A stretch of 64,000 nucleotides of DNA. Source: Acidobacteriota bacterium. Its GTDB lineage: Bacteria; Acidobacteriota; Vicinamibacteria; Fen-336. Below, piece after piece: positions 42,915-50,185 of this stretch. Location of the stretch: positions 1 to 64,000 of the forward strand of contig JAJDNS010000003.1 in assembly GCA_022340585.1 (NCBI GenBank). Direction: 5' to 3'. Within the stretch, counting starts at the first letter, position 1; each line of letters begins with the position of its first letter. The notes under the pieces were generated by a model, which was given only the letters and a program-made list of their open reading frames with translations, did no database searches and was not told the DNA's origin. A program made the position numbers and the translations under genes.

Positions 42915-42923
42915 GCATGCAAC
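42912..42923. promoter_or_regulatory. Perfect 12-bp palindrome GTTGCATGCAAC at the promoter
   Basis: It overlaps the end of the -10 and the predicted start site, a common place for a repressor operator. It is AT-richer than its surroundings. Only one copy was noticed. Confidence 0.4.
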
Positions 42924-43005
42924 GTTCTCCGTCAGTTTGATCGGATCTGTCGCGGCCGCGCCGTGGTGTCCTCGGGGAGGAGGCAGCGCCGCGAGGGGGG
43001 AAACC

Positions 43006-44334
43006 ATGACGAGAAGGGCTGTCCTCGTTCTTGCCGCGGTGCTCACGGTGCCGCTGCTGGCGGCGGCGGATGACGACGGGCACGCCGGGGGGATCGCCGA
43101 TCCGAAGCTCGGCATGCTCATCCCCAGCGTCTACGGGGAGGATGGCCTGATCGTCGACAGCCTCTCCGTGCTGCCGGACGGCTCGACCCACGCCGCCCAC
43201 TTCAACTCGGCCTTCCAGAGCGAGTTCGGCCAGTTCAACGTCGCGCTGGCGACCCAGCTCCTGACCGTACCCTTCCCGTCGCCCGCCTCCGGCTACACCT
43301 ACGAGTTCGACGAGAGCCTGGGGGTCTTCACCCGCAGCACCCAGAGCTTCGGGCCCATTCTCACTGAACGCGCGGAGACCATCGGCAAGGGCAAGTTCAC
43401 CTTCGGCTTCGCGTATCAGCGGTTCCGGTTCGACAGCATCGAGGGGCTGAACCTCGGACAGGTCCCGGCGGTGTTCACCCACGACGACTTCCAGCTCGGC
43501 GGGGGACGAAGCGACATCGTCAACACCCGGAACAGCATCGACGCCGATTTCAGCCGCTTCATCGCCTTCTTCACCTACGGCCTCACCGAGAACCTCGACG
43601 TGTCGGCGGCGATTCCCATCGTGGACGCCTCCCTCCGGGTGACCTCCGACACCCAGATCATCCGGGTCGGAACCGCCTCGAACCCGGCCGTGCACTTCTT
43701 CCAGGACGCCCAGGGGGGCTTCGGGGACACCCGTGAGTTCCTGGCCTCCGGCAGCGCCAGCGGGCTCGGCGACGTGCTCCTGCGGCTCAAGGGGACGGCC
43801 CCGAAGAGCGGCCCCACCCGCCTCGGGCTCCTGACCGACGTGCGCTTCCCCACCGGGGACGAGGAGGACCTCCTGGGCTCCGGGGCCTGGGGCGTCAAGC
43901 CCCTCCTCGTCGTGTCCTGGGAGCTCGGGCGCGTCTCTCCCCACGTCAACGTGGGCTACCAGTGGAACGGCGACAGCGTGCTCGGGGGAGACATCGCCAC
44001 CGGGCGCAAGGCCGACATGCCGGACCAGTTCCTCTATGCCGGGGGGGCCGACATCGGGGTGCACAAGAACTTCACCCTGGCCCTCGACATCATCGGCCAG
44101 AAGGTGGTCGACGCGCCCCGTCTCGTCGAGAAGACCTTCATCGCCGCCAACGGCGACACCTACGACCAGGTGGGGTTCGAGCGAGGCAGCTACTACGTCA
44201 ACGACCTCGCGGTCGGGCTGAAGGTCCGCGCCGGCGGGAGCCTTCTCCTCGACGTGAGCGTGCTCTTCAAGCTCGACGACGCCGGGTTGCGGGCCGACGT
44301 CTCGCCCCTGGTGGGCTTCGAGTACAGCTTCTAG
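43006..44334 (+). CDS. Predicted outer-membrane beta-barrel, putative transporter (phenol-pathway MetA-like)
   Basis: 442 aa. Signal peptide ending near LLAAADDD; alternating amphipathic strands throughout, and a C-terminal YSF. TERAETIGKGKFTFGFAYQR, SGLGDVLLRLKGTA and VDVRFPTGDEEDLLGSG-like segments resemble the PF13557 'MetA-pathway of phenol degradation' outer-membrane family. Likely a channel for small or hydrophobic solutes; none can be named. ATG at 43006 has GAGGGGGGAAACC upstream; an earlier ATG (42913) is within the predicted leader. Convergent with the kinase gene. Confidence 0.82.
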   Translation: MTRRAVLVLAAVLTVPLLAAADDDGHAGGIADPKLGMLIPSVYGEDGLIVDSLSVLPDGSTHAAHFNSAFQSEFGQFNVALATQLLTVPFPSPASGYTYEFDESLGVFTRSTQSFGPILTERAETIGKGKFTFGFAYQRFRFDSIEGLNLGQVPAVFTHDDFQLGGGRSDIVNTRNSIDADFSRFIAFFTYGLTENLDVSAAIPIVDASLRVTSDTQIIRVGTASNPAVHFFQDAQGGFGDTREFLASGSASGLGDVLLRLKGTAPKSGPTRLGLLTDVRFPTGDEEDLLGSGAWGVKPLLVVSWELGRVSPHVNVGYQWNGDSVLGGDIATGRKADMPDQFLYAGGADIGVHKNFTLALDIIGQKVVDAPRLVEKTFIAANGDTYDQVGFERGSYYVNDLAVGLKVRAGGSLLLDVSVLFKLDDAGLRADVSPLVGFEYSF

Positions 44335-44336
44335 AA

Positions 44337-44356
44337 GATCGGCCTACCGGCCGATC
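44337..44356. terminator. Hairpin between convergent beta-barrel and kinase genes
   Basis: GATCGGCC (44337-44344), TACC loop, GGCCGATC (44349-44356). No T-run; it overlaps the end of the kinase gene. May serve both strands. Confidence 0.4.
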
Positions 44357-46677
44357 GACTCGATCGTCCAGCCCCGGGGTCCCCGCTGCAGGGACAGGAG
44401 CTGCGCGCGGGGCTCGAAGGCCTGACCGCCGACGGTGTCGGTGCGGACCAGGCGGACGTGTGCGGAGTTCCCGGTCACCTCGACGGCGGTGATCTCGATG
44501 GCAACGACCTGGTCGCCGACCTGGAACGCCTCCCGCAGGCGCTGCTCCTCGTCACCGCTCAGGTTCGGCTTCACGCGCCGGAAGAGGGCCAGGTCCTTGG
44601 TGGTGATCGCCCGGCCGTAGTCGGCCACCACCTGACGGATCTGTGCCTCGTCCGAGGGCCCCCCCGGGGGCTCAGGAGCGGGGTCCGGGGGCGCGGCCGG
44701 CGGCGGCGCGGCCGTGGCGGGCGGCGGCGCGACCGTGGCCACCGCCGGCGGGGCCTTCGAGGCCGGGGGCGACGAGTCCCCCGACGGCCGCGTGTCCGGG
44801 GCCGGCGACGAGTCGGGGGGGCTGGACGTGGCCCGCTCCGACGGGACCGCCGGTCGCGGCTCCGGCGGCGAGTCGGCGCGCGGGCTCGCCGGCGCGGCGG
44901 CGGCGCGGGTTGCGGCCGCAACCTCGGCTTGCCGGGCCGCGGCGTCGCGGCCAGCGCGAGCGAACGCGTCGCGGGCGGCCAGGAACCTGTCGGTGGCGGT
45001 GGCGTACTCGCTCTGGGCGAACGCCCCCGCCCCCTCCCGGGACAGGGCGCTGGCTCGCGCCACATCGTCGCCGGACGCCCCGCTCTGGCGAGCCTGGGCC
45101 TCCGACCGGCGCATCGCGCGGCGCGCCTCCTCGGCCTGCGGCCGGAAGATGGCGTTCAGCTCGGTCGTCAGCTCCGCCACCGCAGGATGCCCCGGCTGAA
45201 TCTCCAGGAGCTCCTCGAGCCGGCGCGACGCGGTGGTGGTGTCGCCCTGCTCGAGCGCCGCCCGCGCCGCCGTCGCCGCCCCTTCCGCCGAGTCCAGTGC
45301 CTGTCGGGCCGCTTCGCGGACCCGAAGGGCCTCGGCGTCGTCGGGTTGGACGCCAAGGGCCTGCTCGGCGTGGTCGATCGCCTCCCGGTACTCCCGGTCC
45401 TGCAGGCTCTCCTGGGCGAGCTTCCGCTCCGCCGCCAGAAGCTGTCGCTCGAGGTCGCTCGTCCCGGCGTCGACAACCGGAGCAGCGGGCTCCGTGGAGC
45501 GTCCCGGCGACCGCAGGGTGCCCCAGGCGATGAGGCCGGCCGCGACGACCACCACCGCCGCCGCCGCGAGCATCACCCGACCCTTCCCGCTCCCCCCCGG
45601 CGCCCCGACCGCGTCCTCGGACCGGCGTCCGGGGGTGGAGCCCGGACGAGTGGGCGCCTTCCCCGACAGGGTCGGCGTGCCCGCCCGAGTCTCCACTGGC
45701 CCGGGCGCGGGGGCCTGGGGGTCGGAAGCGACGAGGGCCTCGAGGGCCAGGTTGCCCCGGGTCGCCTCGGGGGCGGAGGTGATGACGCGAGTGGCCTCGC
45801 TCTCCTCCGCGGCGAGGAGCGTGACCAGGGAGCCCGGAGGCTTCGAGCCCTCCCCGGAGAGCTCCGCGCGCACCGCGCGCACGACCGCGCCCAGGCGGGA
45901 GCCGTTCACGAAGCGCTGCTCGGGGTCCTTCGAGAGTGCCTTCGCCGCCAGCGCCACGACCGGGCTCGGGGCGTCGGGGCACCAGCGCCGCACCGGCTCG
46001 GGTTCGCTCTCGAGAATGCGGAAGAGCACCGCGTGCATCGACTCCGCCGCGAACGGCTGGTGGCCAGTGAGAAGCTCGTAGAGGATCGCCCCCAGCGCAA
46101 ACACGTCGGAGCGGGCGTCGGCCCTCTGGCCCTTCACCTGCTCCGGGGACATGTAGTGCGGCGTGCCCAGCACGGTGCCGGTCTGGGTCATGCCGCTCGA
46201 CGCCCCGATGCGCGCCAGCCCGAAGTCCATGACCTTGACGCGGCCGTCGCCCAGGACGTGGATGTTGGCGGGCTTCAGGTCCCGGTGGATCACGCTCTTG
46301 GAGTGGGCGTAGCCCACCCCCTCGCAGACCTGCTCGAAGAGGGCCAGCTTGCTGTCCAGGGTCGTCAGCTTCTTCTCGGTGATGAGGTGCCGGAGGTCAA
46401 CGCCCTCCAGGAACTCCATCGCCATGAAGACCTCGCCCTCTTCCTCGCCGAAGTCGAAGACGGTGACGATGTTGGGATGGTTGAGGCGGGCGATCGACTG
46501 GGCCTCGCGGTGGAAGCGCAGGCGGGCGTCCGGGCTGGCCCCCAGGCTCGAGGTGATCGTCTTCAGGGCGACGTGGCGGTCCAGAATCGCGTCGTGGGCT
46601 TTATAGACGTCTCCCATGGCGCCCTGGCCGATCTTTGCCACGACGGTGTACTTCCCGAACTGAGTGCGTTCCGCCAA
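44344..46677 (-). CDS. Transmembrane Ser/Thr protein kinase with extracytoplasmic NTF2-like tail
   Basis: 777 aa PASTA-less Hanks-type kinase. Residues 1-270 kinase: Gly loop IGQGAMGDVYKAHD, VALKTI Lys (~39), catalytic HRDLKPANI, DFGLARIG, then GTPHYMSPEQVKGQ. A linker of ~100 residues is followed by one membrane helix (VMLAAAAVVVVAAGLIAWG), a helical/coiled region with ASDLERQLLAAERKLA, TPR-like, a Pro/Ala-rich stretch (APPPATAAPPPAAPPD) and a C-terminal ~100-residue SnoaL-like domain (IRQVVADYGRAITTKDLALF). The outside domain could sense a ligand. ATG at 46677; promoter just upstream. Confidence 0.93.
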   Translation of the reverse strand: MAERTQFGKYTVVAKIGQGAMGDVYKAHDAILDRHVALKTITSSLGASPDARLRFHREAQSIARLNHPNIVTVFDFGEEEGEVFMAMEFLEGVDLRHLITEKKLTTLDSKLALFEQVCEGVGYAHSKSVIHRDLKPANIHVLGDGRVKVMDFGLARIGASSGMTQTGTVLGTPHYMSPEQVKGQRADARSDVFALGAILYELLTGHQPFAAESMHAVLFRILESEPEPVRRWCPDAPSPVVALAAKALSKDPEQRFVNGSRLGAVVRAVRAELSGEGSKPPGSLVTLLAAEESEATRVITSAPEATRGNLALEALVASDPQAPAPGPVETRAGTPTLSGKAPTRPGSTPGRRSEDAVGAPGGSGKGRVMLAAAAVVVVAAGLIAWGTLRSPGRSTEPAAPVVDAGTSDLERQLLAAERKLAQESLQDREYREAIDHAEQALGVQPDDAEALRVREAARQALDSAEGAATAARAALEQGDTTTASRRLEELLEIQPGHPAVAELTTELNAIFRPQAEEARRAMRRSEAQARQSGASGDDVARASALSREGAGAFAQSEYATATDRFLAARDAFARAGRDAAARQAEVAAATRAAAAPASPRADSPPEPRPAVPSERATSSPPDSSPAPDTRPSGDSSPPASKAPPAVATVAPPPATAAPPPAAPPDPAPEPPGGPSDEAQIRQVVADYGRAITTKDLALFRRVKPNLSGDEEQRLREAFQVGDQVVAIEITAVEVTGNSAHVRLVRTDTVGGQAFEPRAQLLSLQRGPRGWTIESIGR

Positions 46678-46730
46678 AACGAGGATCCACCCCGGTCCCG
46701 GGACACCTCAAAATGAAACTGGTTGCCAGA

Positions 46731-46757
46731 ATCATATCACGCGCGGCCGGCGGGCAA
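46731..46757 (-). promoter_or_regulatory. Candidate promoter for the kinase gene
   Basis: On the minus strand TATGAT (46731-46736) with TTGCCC (46752-46757) at a short 15-base spacing, or GCTTGC at 17. The AT-rich run to the start is unlike its surroundings. Confidence 0.4.
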
Positions 46758-46784
46758 GCCTTTTTTCCGCCCCGGCGAGGTTTC

Positions 46785-47108
46785 CTATTCGCCTTCCGAG
46801 TAGTAGCGGCCCAGCAGCTTGCGGCTGTGCTCGTCGTCGTGGCAGTAGACGCAGAGGTTCTCCCAGTTCGACCCGTCGGCGGGGTTGTTGTCGTGGTTGC
46901 CGTCCTTGTGGTGGACGGTCAGGAGGTGCCGGTCCTTCCGGGAGAACTCCCGGGCGCACCGGGCGCAGATCAGGCCGTGGCGCTCGAGAGAGCGCTCCCG
47001 GTAGTTGGTCGCGTCGGTCCGCTTGCGGCGGATCTGGTCGAGGAGCTCGTCTGCCGCGTCCAGGTCGGCCGGCTTCCTGGCCCCCAGCCTTCGCAGTCGA
47101 CGTGCCAT
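46785..47108 (-). CDS. YajD-family HNH nuclease domain protein
   Basis: 107 aa, close in organisation to Escherichia coli YajD. The zinc site is CARCAREF and CVYCHDDEHS, and the HNH core is LTVHHKDGNHDNNPADGSNW. The N-terminal Arg-rich segment may bind nucleic acid. Whether it cuts DNA in the cell is unknown. ATG at 47108 follows GAGGAGG; it is 20 bases after the DUF3501 stop, so it ends the perR operon. Confidence 0.88.
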   Translation of the reverse strand: MARRLRRLGARKPADLDAADELLDQIRRKRTDATNYRERSLERHGLICARCAREFSRKDRHLLTVHHKDGNHDNNPADGSNWENLCVYCHDDEHSRKLLGRYYSEGE

Positions 47109-47128
47109 CGGTGACCTCCTCCCCGGCC

Positions 47129-47692
47129 CTACTGGTCCAGGTCCTTCTGGAGCGCGGCTCGCTGGTCGCCCGTGAGCTCGGTCTCGTGGGCGAGCTCCGG
47201 GTCGGGGTGGTCGCAGCCGATGGCCGCCGGGGCCCGATCGCCGACCGGGAACTTCAGGTACTGCACGGAGGAGACGCGCTCTTCCCCCACCTGGCGCTCG
47301 TCGTAGGTCGGGCGAACCTTCGTCCCGTCGGCGAGCTTCGCGTAGACGTGCTTCGGGAGATCGAGCCATTCCACGAGCTTGACCGCCCGGGTCTCGGGGT
47401 CGTCGATCTCGACGAGCAGGGTACAGCCCAGCTCGCCGGGCCCGCCCAGGACCTCGTTGTAGGTCTCGATCTCGTGGAGGATGTCCGCCTCCTTCACGAT
47501 CTGCTCCGCCCGCATCATCTCCTGCACCTGGTAGCGCATCGTGGCGTGGGTCTCGAACAGGAAGGTCAGGTGCGGGCCGACATGGACCCGCCGGTGCTCC
47601 TTCTCCTTCATGACCGCGGCGCGGATCTCGGGGCGCAGCTCGGCGTAGGTCTGGTAGTCGACGATCTCGCTTCGTTCGACGGGCTTCGTCAT
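47129..47692 (-). CDS. DUF3501 family protein
   Basis: 187 aa, soluble, function unknown. It starts [20 protein letters not shown] and has [40 protein letters not shown] and the late [11 protein letters not shown] and [11 protein letters not shown] segments of DUF3501. ATG at 47692 overlaps the stop of the Fe-S protein gene (ATGA), so the two are translated together; DUF3501 is regularly found beside this kind of Fe-S protein in other genomes. No metal motif is evident, although several His/Glu are conserved-looking. Confidence 0.92.
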   Translation of the reverse strand: MTKPVERSEIVDYQTYAELRPEIRAAVMKEKEHRRVHVGPHLTFLFETHATMRYQVQEMMRAEQIVKEADILHEIETYNEVLGGPGELGCTLLVEIDDPETRAVKLVEWLDLPKHVYAKLADGTKVRPTYDERQVGEERVSSVQYLKFPVGDRAPAAIGCDHPDPELAHETELTGDQRAALQKDLDQ

Positions 47693-49065
47693 GACGTCGT
47701 CTCTCCTTGGCCCTCGGTCTTCTCCGGCACGCGGGTAGGGAAGCCGTCCTGGCGGTAGGCCCGGGCCAGGATCGACATCGGGTGCATCGGCTTCTTCCCG
47801 GCGTGCTGCTCGAACTGCAGCGCGGCCAGCGGGCAGTCGGTGGCCCAGACCTCGGCTGAGGCCGCCTTCATGCCGTCGAAGGCCTTCTTCCCGATGCGCT
47901 TCGACGCCTCGAATCCCTCCCGCTTCATCGCGTAGGTGCCGTTGTGACCACAGCACTCCATGGTGATCTTCGGCTTGACCCCGGGGATCTTGCGCAGCAG
48001 GTCCCGCCCCTTGAATCCCACCGCCTGGGCTCTCAGATGGCACGGCGCGTGGTACGCCACCGGCCCGTCCGGCGTGGACTGGAAGTCGGTGTTGAATCGC
48101 GGCTCCTCGCGAATCGACCAGAGGAGCTCGCCGGGGTCGCGGATGGCCTCGGCGAGCTGGCGCGCGTCCTCGCGCTGGTCCTCGGGAAGCAGCTCCGCGT
48201 ACTCTCGACGCATCATCATGGCGCAGGTGGGGTTGAGGGCCACGACCTTCGCCCCGGCCTTCACGAACGGCTTCAGGATGCCCATGTTGTGGGCGGCCTG
48301 CTTGCGGAGGGACTCCAGATCGCCCGACTCCCAGGCCGGCATGCCGCAGCACTGCAGCCCCTTCACACAGGCGGTCTTCACCTGGTTCTTGTCGAGGACC
48401 TCCAGGGTGTCCCGCCCGATCTGGGGCTCGTTGTTCTGGACGTAGCAGGTGGGGAACAGCACCGCCTCGACGCCCTCGGGCCCCCGGATGCGGCCCTGCT
48501 CTTCGGCCCAGCGCTCGAAGGTCGTCGAGGCGAAGTCGGGCAGCAGCTTGTCCCGGTGAATGCCCAGCGCGGCCTCCATGAACACCCGGTGGAGCTTGAC
48601 CCGGTTCAGCACGTTGGCCGTGCCGAGGCTGAGGCGAGCCATCCGGGCGGACCCGTCGGGGTCGGCGAGGACGCGGGCCCGCAGGGGGACTCCCTTCTTC
48701 TTGACCCCCTGGGCCTTGTAGCGGTGCACCAGCTTCGGGAAGTCGAGCTGGTACTCGTGCCCGTCGCGCGGGGTGTAGGGACACTGCACCTCGCACAGCT
48801 TGCACTGGAAGCAGGCGTCCATGACTCGCCCCGTCTCCACCGGGCCGATCCTGTGGACGTCGCCGTCGTGCTTCTTGTCGAGGAGATCGAAGAGGATCGG
48901 GAAGCTGTCGCAGTACTTGAAGCACATGCGGCAGCCATGGCAGATCTCGAAGGCCCGGGTGATCTCCTTCTGCAGGGCCTCCGGCTCCCAGTAGCGGGCG
49001 TCCTCGGGGTCGTAGCTGAGGCCGTCGGTGGGCTGGTAGGAGACGGGCTTGTCGATGTCGGTCAT
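47689..49065 (-). CDS. Heterodisulfide reductase/GlpC-like [4Fe-4S] protein
   Basis: 458 aa. Two N-terminal ferredoxin clusters: C42-C45-C48-C52 ([11 protein letters not shown]) and C85-C88-C91-C95 ([11 protein letters not shown]). Two CCG domains follow: [13 protein letters not shown]...LQCCGMP and [12 protein letters not shown]...MECCGHNG, as in HdrD/GlpC-like subunits that hold a catalytic or electron-transfer Fe-S cluster. It lacks a flavin domain, so a partner oxidoreductase is needed. Co-located with rubrerythrin, it may deliver electrons for peroxide reduction; that is inference. ATG at 49065 is preceded by AGGCGACACC. Confidence 0.88.
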   Translation of the reverse strand: MTDIDKPVSYQPTDGLSYDPEDARYWEPEALQKEITRAFEICHGCRMCFKYCDSFPILFDLLDKKHDGDVHRIGPVETGRVMDACFQCKLCEVQCPYTPRDGHEYQLDFPKLVHRYKAQGVKKKGVPLRARVLADPDGSARMARLSLGTANVLNRVKLHRVFMEAALGIHRDKLLPDFASTTFERWAEEQGRIRGPEGVEAVLFPTCYVQNNEPQIGRDTLEVLDKNQVKTACVKGLQCCGMPAWESGDLESLRKQAAHNMGILKPFVKAGAKVVALNPTCAMMMRREYAELLPEDQREDARQLAEAIRDPGELLWSIREEPRFNTDFQSTPDGPVAYHAPCHLRAQAVGFKGRDLLRKIPGVKPKITMECCGHNGTYAMKREGFEASKRIGKKAFDGMKAASAEVWATDCPLAALQFEQHAGKKPMHPMSILARAYRQDGFPTRVPEKTEGQGETTS

Positions 49066-49173
49066 GGTGTCGCCTGGTTGCCGCGCGCTCGAAGGTCGGG
49101 GGGACGCCGCGGACGGTCACGCGCGGCCCGAGTCGGCCGCCCGCGGCGTGCGAGATGCTGTGGCGCGAGGCTT

Positions 49174-49596
49174 CTAGCTGAGGCTGTCGAGCATCTTCTG
49201 GAAGCGCCCGGCGTGGGACTTCTCGGCCTTGGCCAGGGTCTCGAACCAGTCCGCCACCTCGCCGAAGCCCTCGTCGCGGGCGGTCTTGGCCATCCCCGGG
49301 TACATGTCGGTGTACTCGTGGGTCTCGCCGGCGACCGAGGCCTTCAGGTTCTCGGCGGTGTCGCCGATGGGGAGCCCGGTGGCGGGGTCGCCGACCTGCT
49401 TGATGTAGTCGAGGTGGCCGTGGGCATGGCCGGTCTCGCCCTCCGCGGTCTCGCGGAAGTTGCTGGCGATCTCCGGGTAGCCCTCCACGTCGGCGATCTT
49501 GGCGAAGTACAGGTAGCGACGGTTCGCCTGCGATTCGCCGGCGAAGGCGTCCTTCAGGTTGTCGTGAGTCTTCGTGCCCTTCAGTTCCTTGGCCAT
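49174..49596 (-). CDS. Rubrerythrin without rubredoxin domain
   Basis: 140 aa four-helix diiron protein. E21 ([12 protein letters not shown]), E54/H57 ([11 protein letters not shown]), E91 (VAGETHEYT) and E125/H128 (AEKSHAGRF) make the diiron site. It ends after the four-helix bundle, lacking the C-terminal rubredoxin, so like sulerythrin it needs an external electron donor for peroxide reduction. AAGGAGAACGAGCC precedes ATG at 49596; the open frame to 49701 overlaps the perR gene and is not used. Located 31 bases after perR. Confidence 0.95.
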   Translation of the reverse strand: MAKELKGTKTHDNLKDAFAGESQANRRYLYFAKIADVEGYPEIASNFRETAEGETGHAHGHLDYIKQVGDPATGLPIGDTAENLKASVAGETHEYTDMYPGMAKTARDEGFGEVADWFETLAKAEKSHAGRFQKMLDSLS

Positions 49597-49627
49597 TGGC
49601 TCGTTCTCCTTGATTCGTAACCTTGGT

Positions 49628-50062
49628 TCAATGACAGCTCGAACACAGTCCGTTGAAGCTGACGGTGTAGTCGCGGATGCGGAACCCGGCGCCCCTGGCA
49701 TCGGGGATGGGCACCCGCGGCACCACGGAGTCGTCCAGGTCCACCAGGCTTCCGCAGCTCTCGCACACCAGGTGGTGGTGCCGTCCGGTGGTGGGGTCGA
49801 AGCGCACCACCGCGTCGGGATGGTGGACCTTGCGCGCGAAGCCCGTCTCCACCAGCGTTTCGAGCACGCGGTAGACCGTCGTGCGCGAGAGGCTGGGCAG
49901 ACGCCGGTGCACGGCGTCGTAGACCTGGTCGGCGGTCGGGTGGTCCCTCCGGCCGGCCAGCTCCTCGAACACCGTTCGGCGCTGGACGGTGAGGGCGAGA
50001 CCCCGACGCCGGCACTCCTGCTCGAAGGAGGCGAGTCGGTCGTGACGCTCTGTGGGCTTCAT
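49628..50062 (-). CDS. perR: PerR-type peroxide sensor (Fur family)
   Basis: 144 aa repressor. Winged helix 1-85 (DQVYDAVHRRLPSLSRTTVY) and dimer domain. It aligns with Bacillus subtilis PerR with a constant offset of four: regulatory site H41, D89 (VVRFD), H95 and H97 (RHHHLVC), D108 (SLVD), structural Zn C100, C103, C140, C143. The Asp at 108 (PerR D104; Glu in Fur) is linked to peroxide sensitivity by metal-catalysed His oxidation. The ATG at 50062 lacks a ribosome site and begins two bases after a 21-bp operator, implying a leaderless, autoregulated message. First gene of a five-gene operon. Confidence 0.93.
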   Translation of the reverse strand: MKPTERHDRLASFEQECRRRGLALTVQRRTVFEELAGRRDHPTADQVYDAVHRRLPSLSRTTVYRVLETLVETGFARKVHHPDAVVRFDPTTGRHHHLVCESCGSLVDLDDSVVPRVPIPDARGAGFRIRDYTVSFNGLCSSCH

Positions 50063-50063
50063 C

Positions 50064-50084
50064 GTTTGGTAATCTATACCAAAC
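50064..50084. promoter_or_regulatory. 21-bp inverted repeat, predicted PerR operator
   Basis: GTTTGGTA-ATCTA-TACCAAAC: perfect 8-bp arms, 5-base spacer. It covers the predicted -10 and ends one base before the perR start codon. A second, overlapping dyad TACCAAACGGTA (50077-50088) touches it. The size and symmetry fit a Fur-family site, but the sequence differs from the B. subtilis PerR box. Confidence 0.78.
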
Positions 50085-50099
50085 GGTATCTAGTGTCAA
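50071..50099 (-). promoter_or_regulatory. Consensus sigma70 promoter of the perR operon
   Basis: On the minus strand TTGACA (50094-50099, perfect) then 17 bases then TAGATT (50071-50076). The -10 lies within the inverted repeat. Start of transcription would fall at or within a base or two of the ATG. Confidence 0.75.
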
Positions 50100-50185
50100 T
50101 CTCTGATCCGCGGGCACGAACACCCGCTACGATCGACTTATAGGTCGAACCGTGGGCGCAGGGCAAGGGTGGGTGCTCGAAGCGG

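Noticed and set aside
40885-44064. 1059-codon open frame on the minus strand
   Set aside because: It crosses the end of the DUF5107 gene, a strong terminator, a promoter and the beta-barrel gene, all on the plus strand; the translation is low-complexity and lacks motifs.
44458-46716. 752-codon open frame on the plus strand
   Set aside because: Mirror of the Ser/Thr kinase gene, whose catalytic motifs are on the minus strand.
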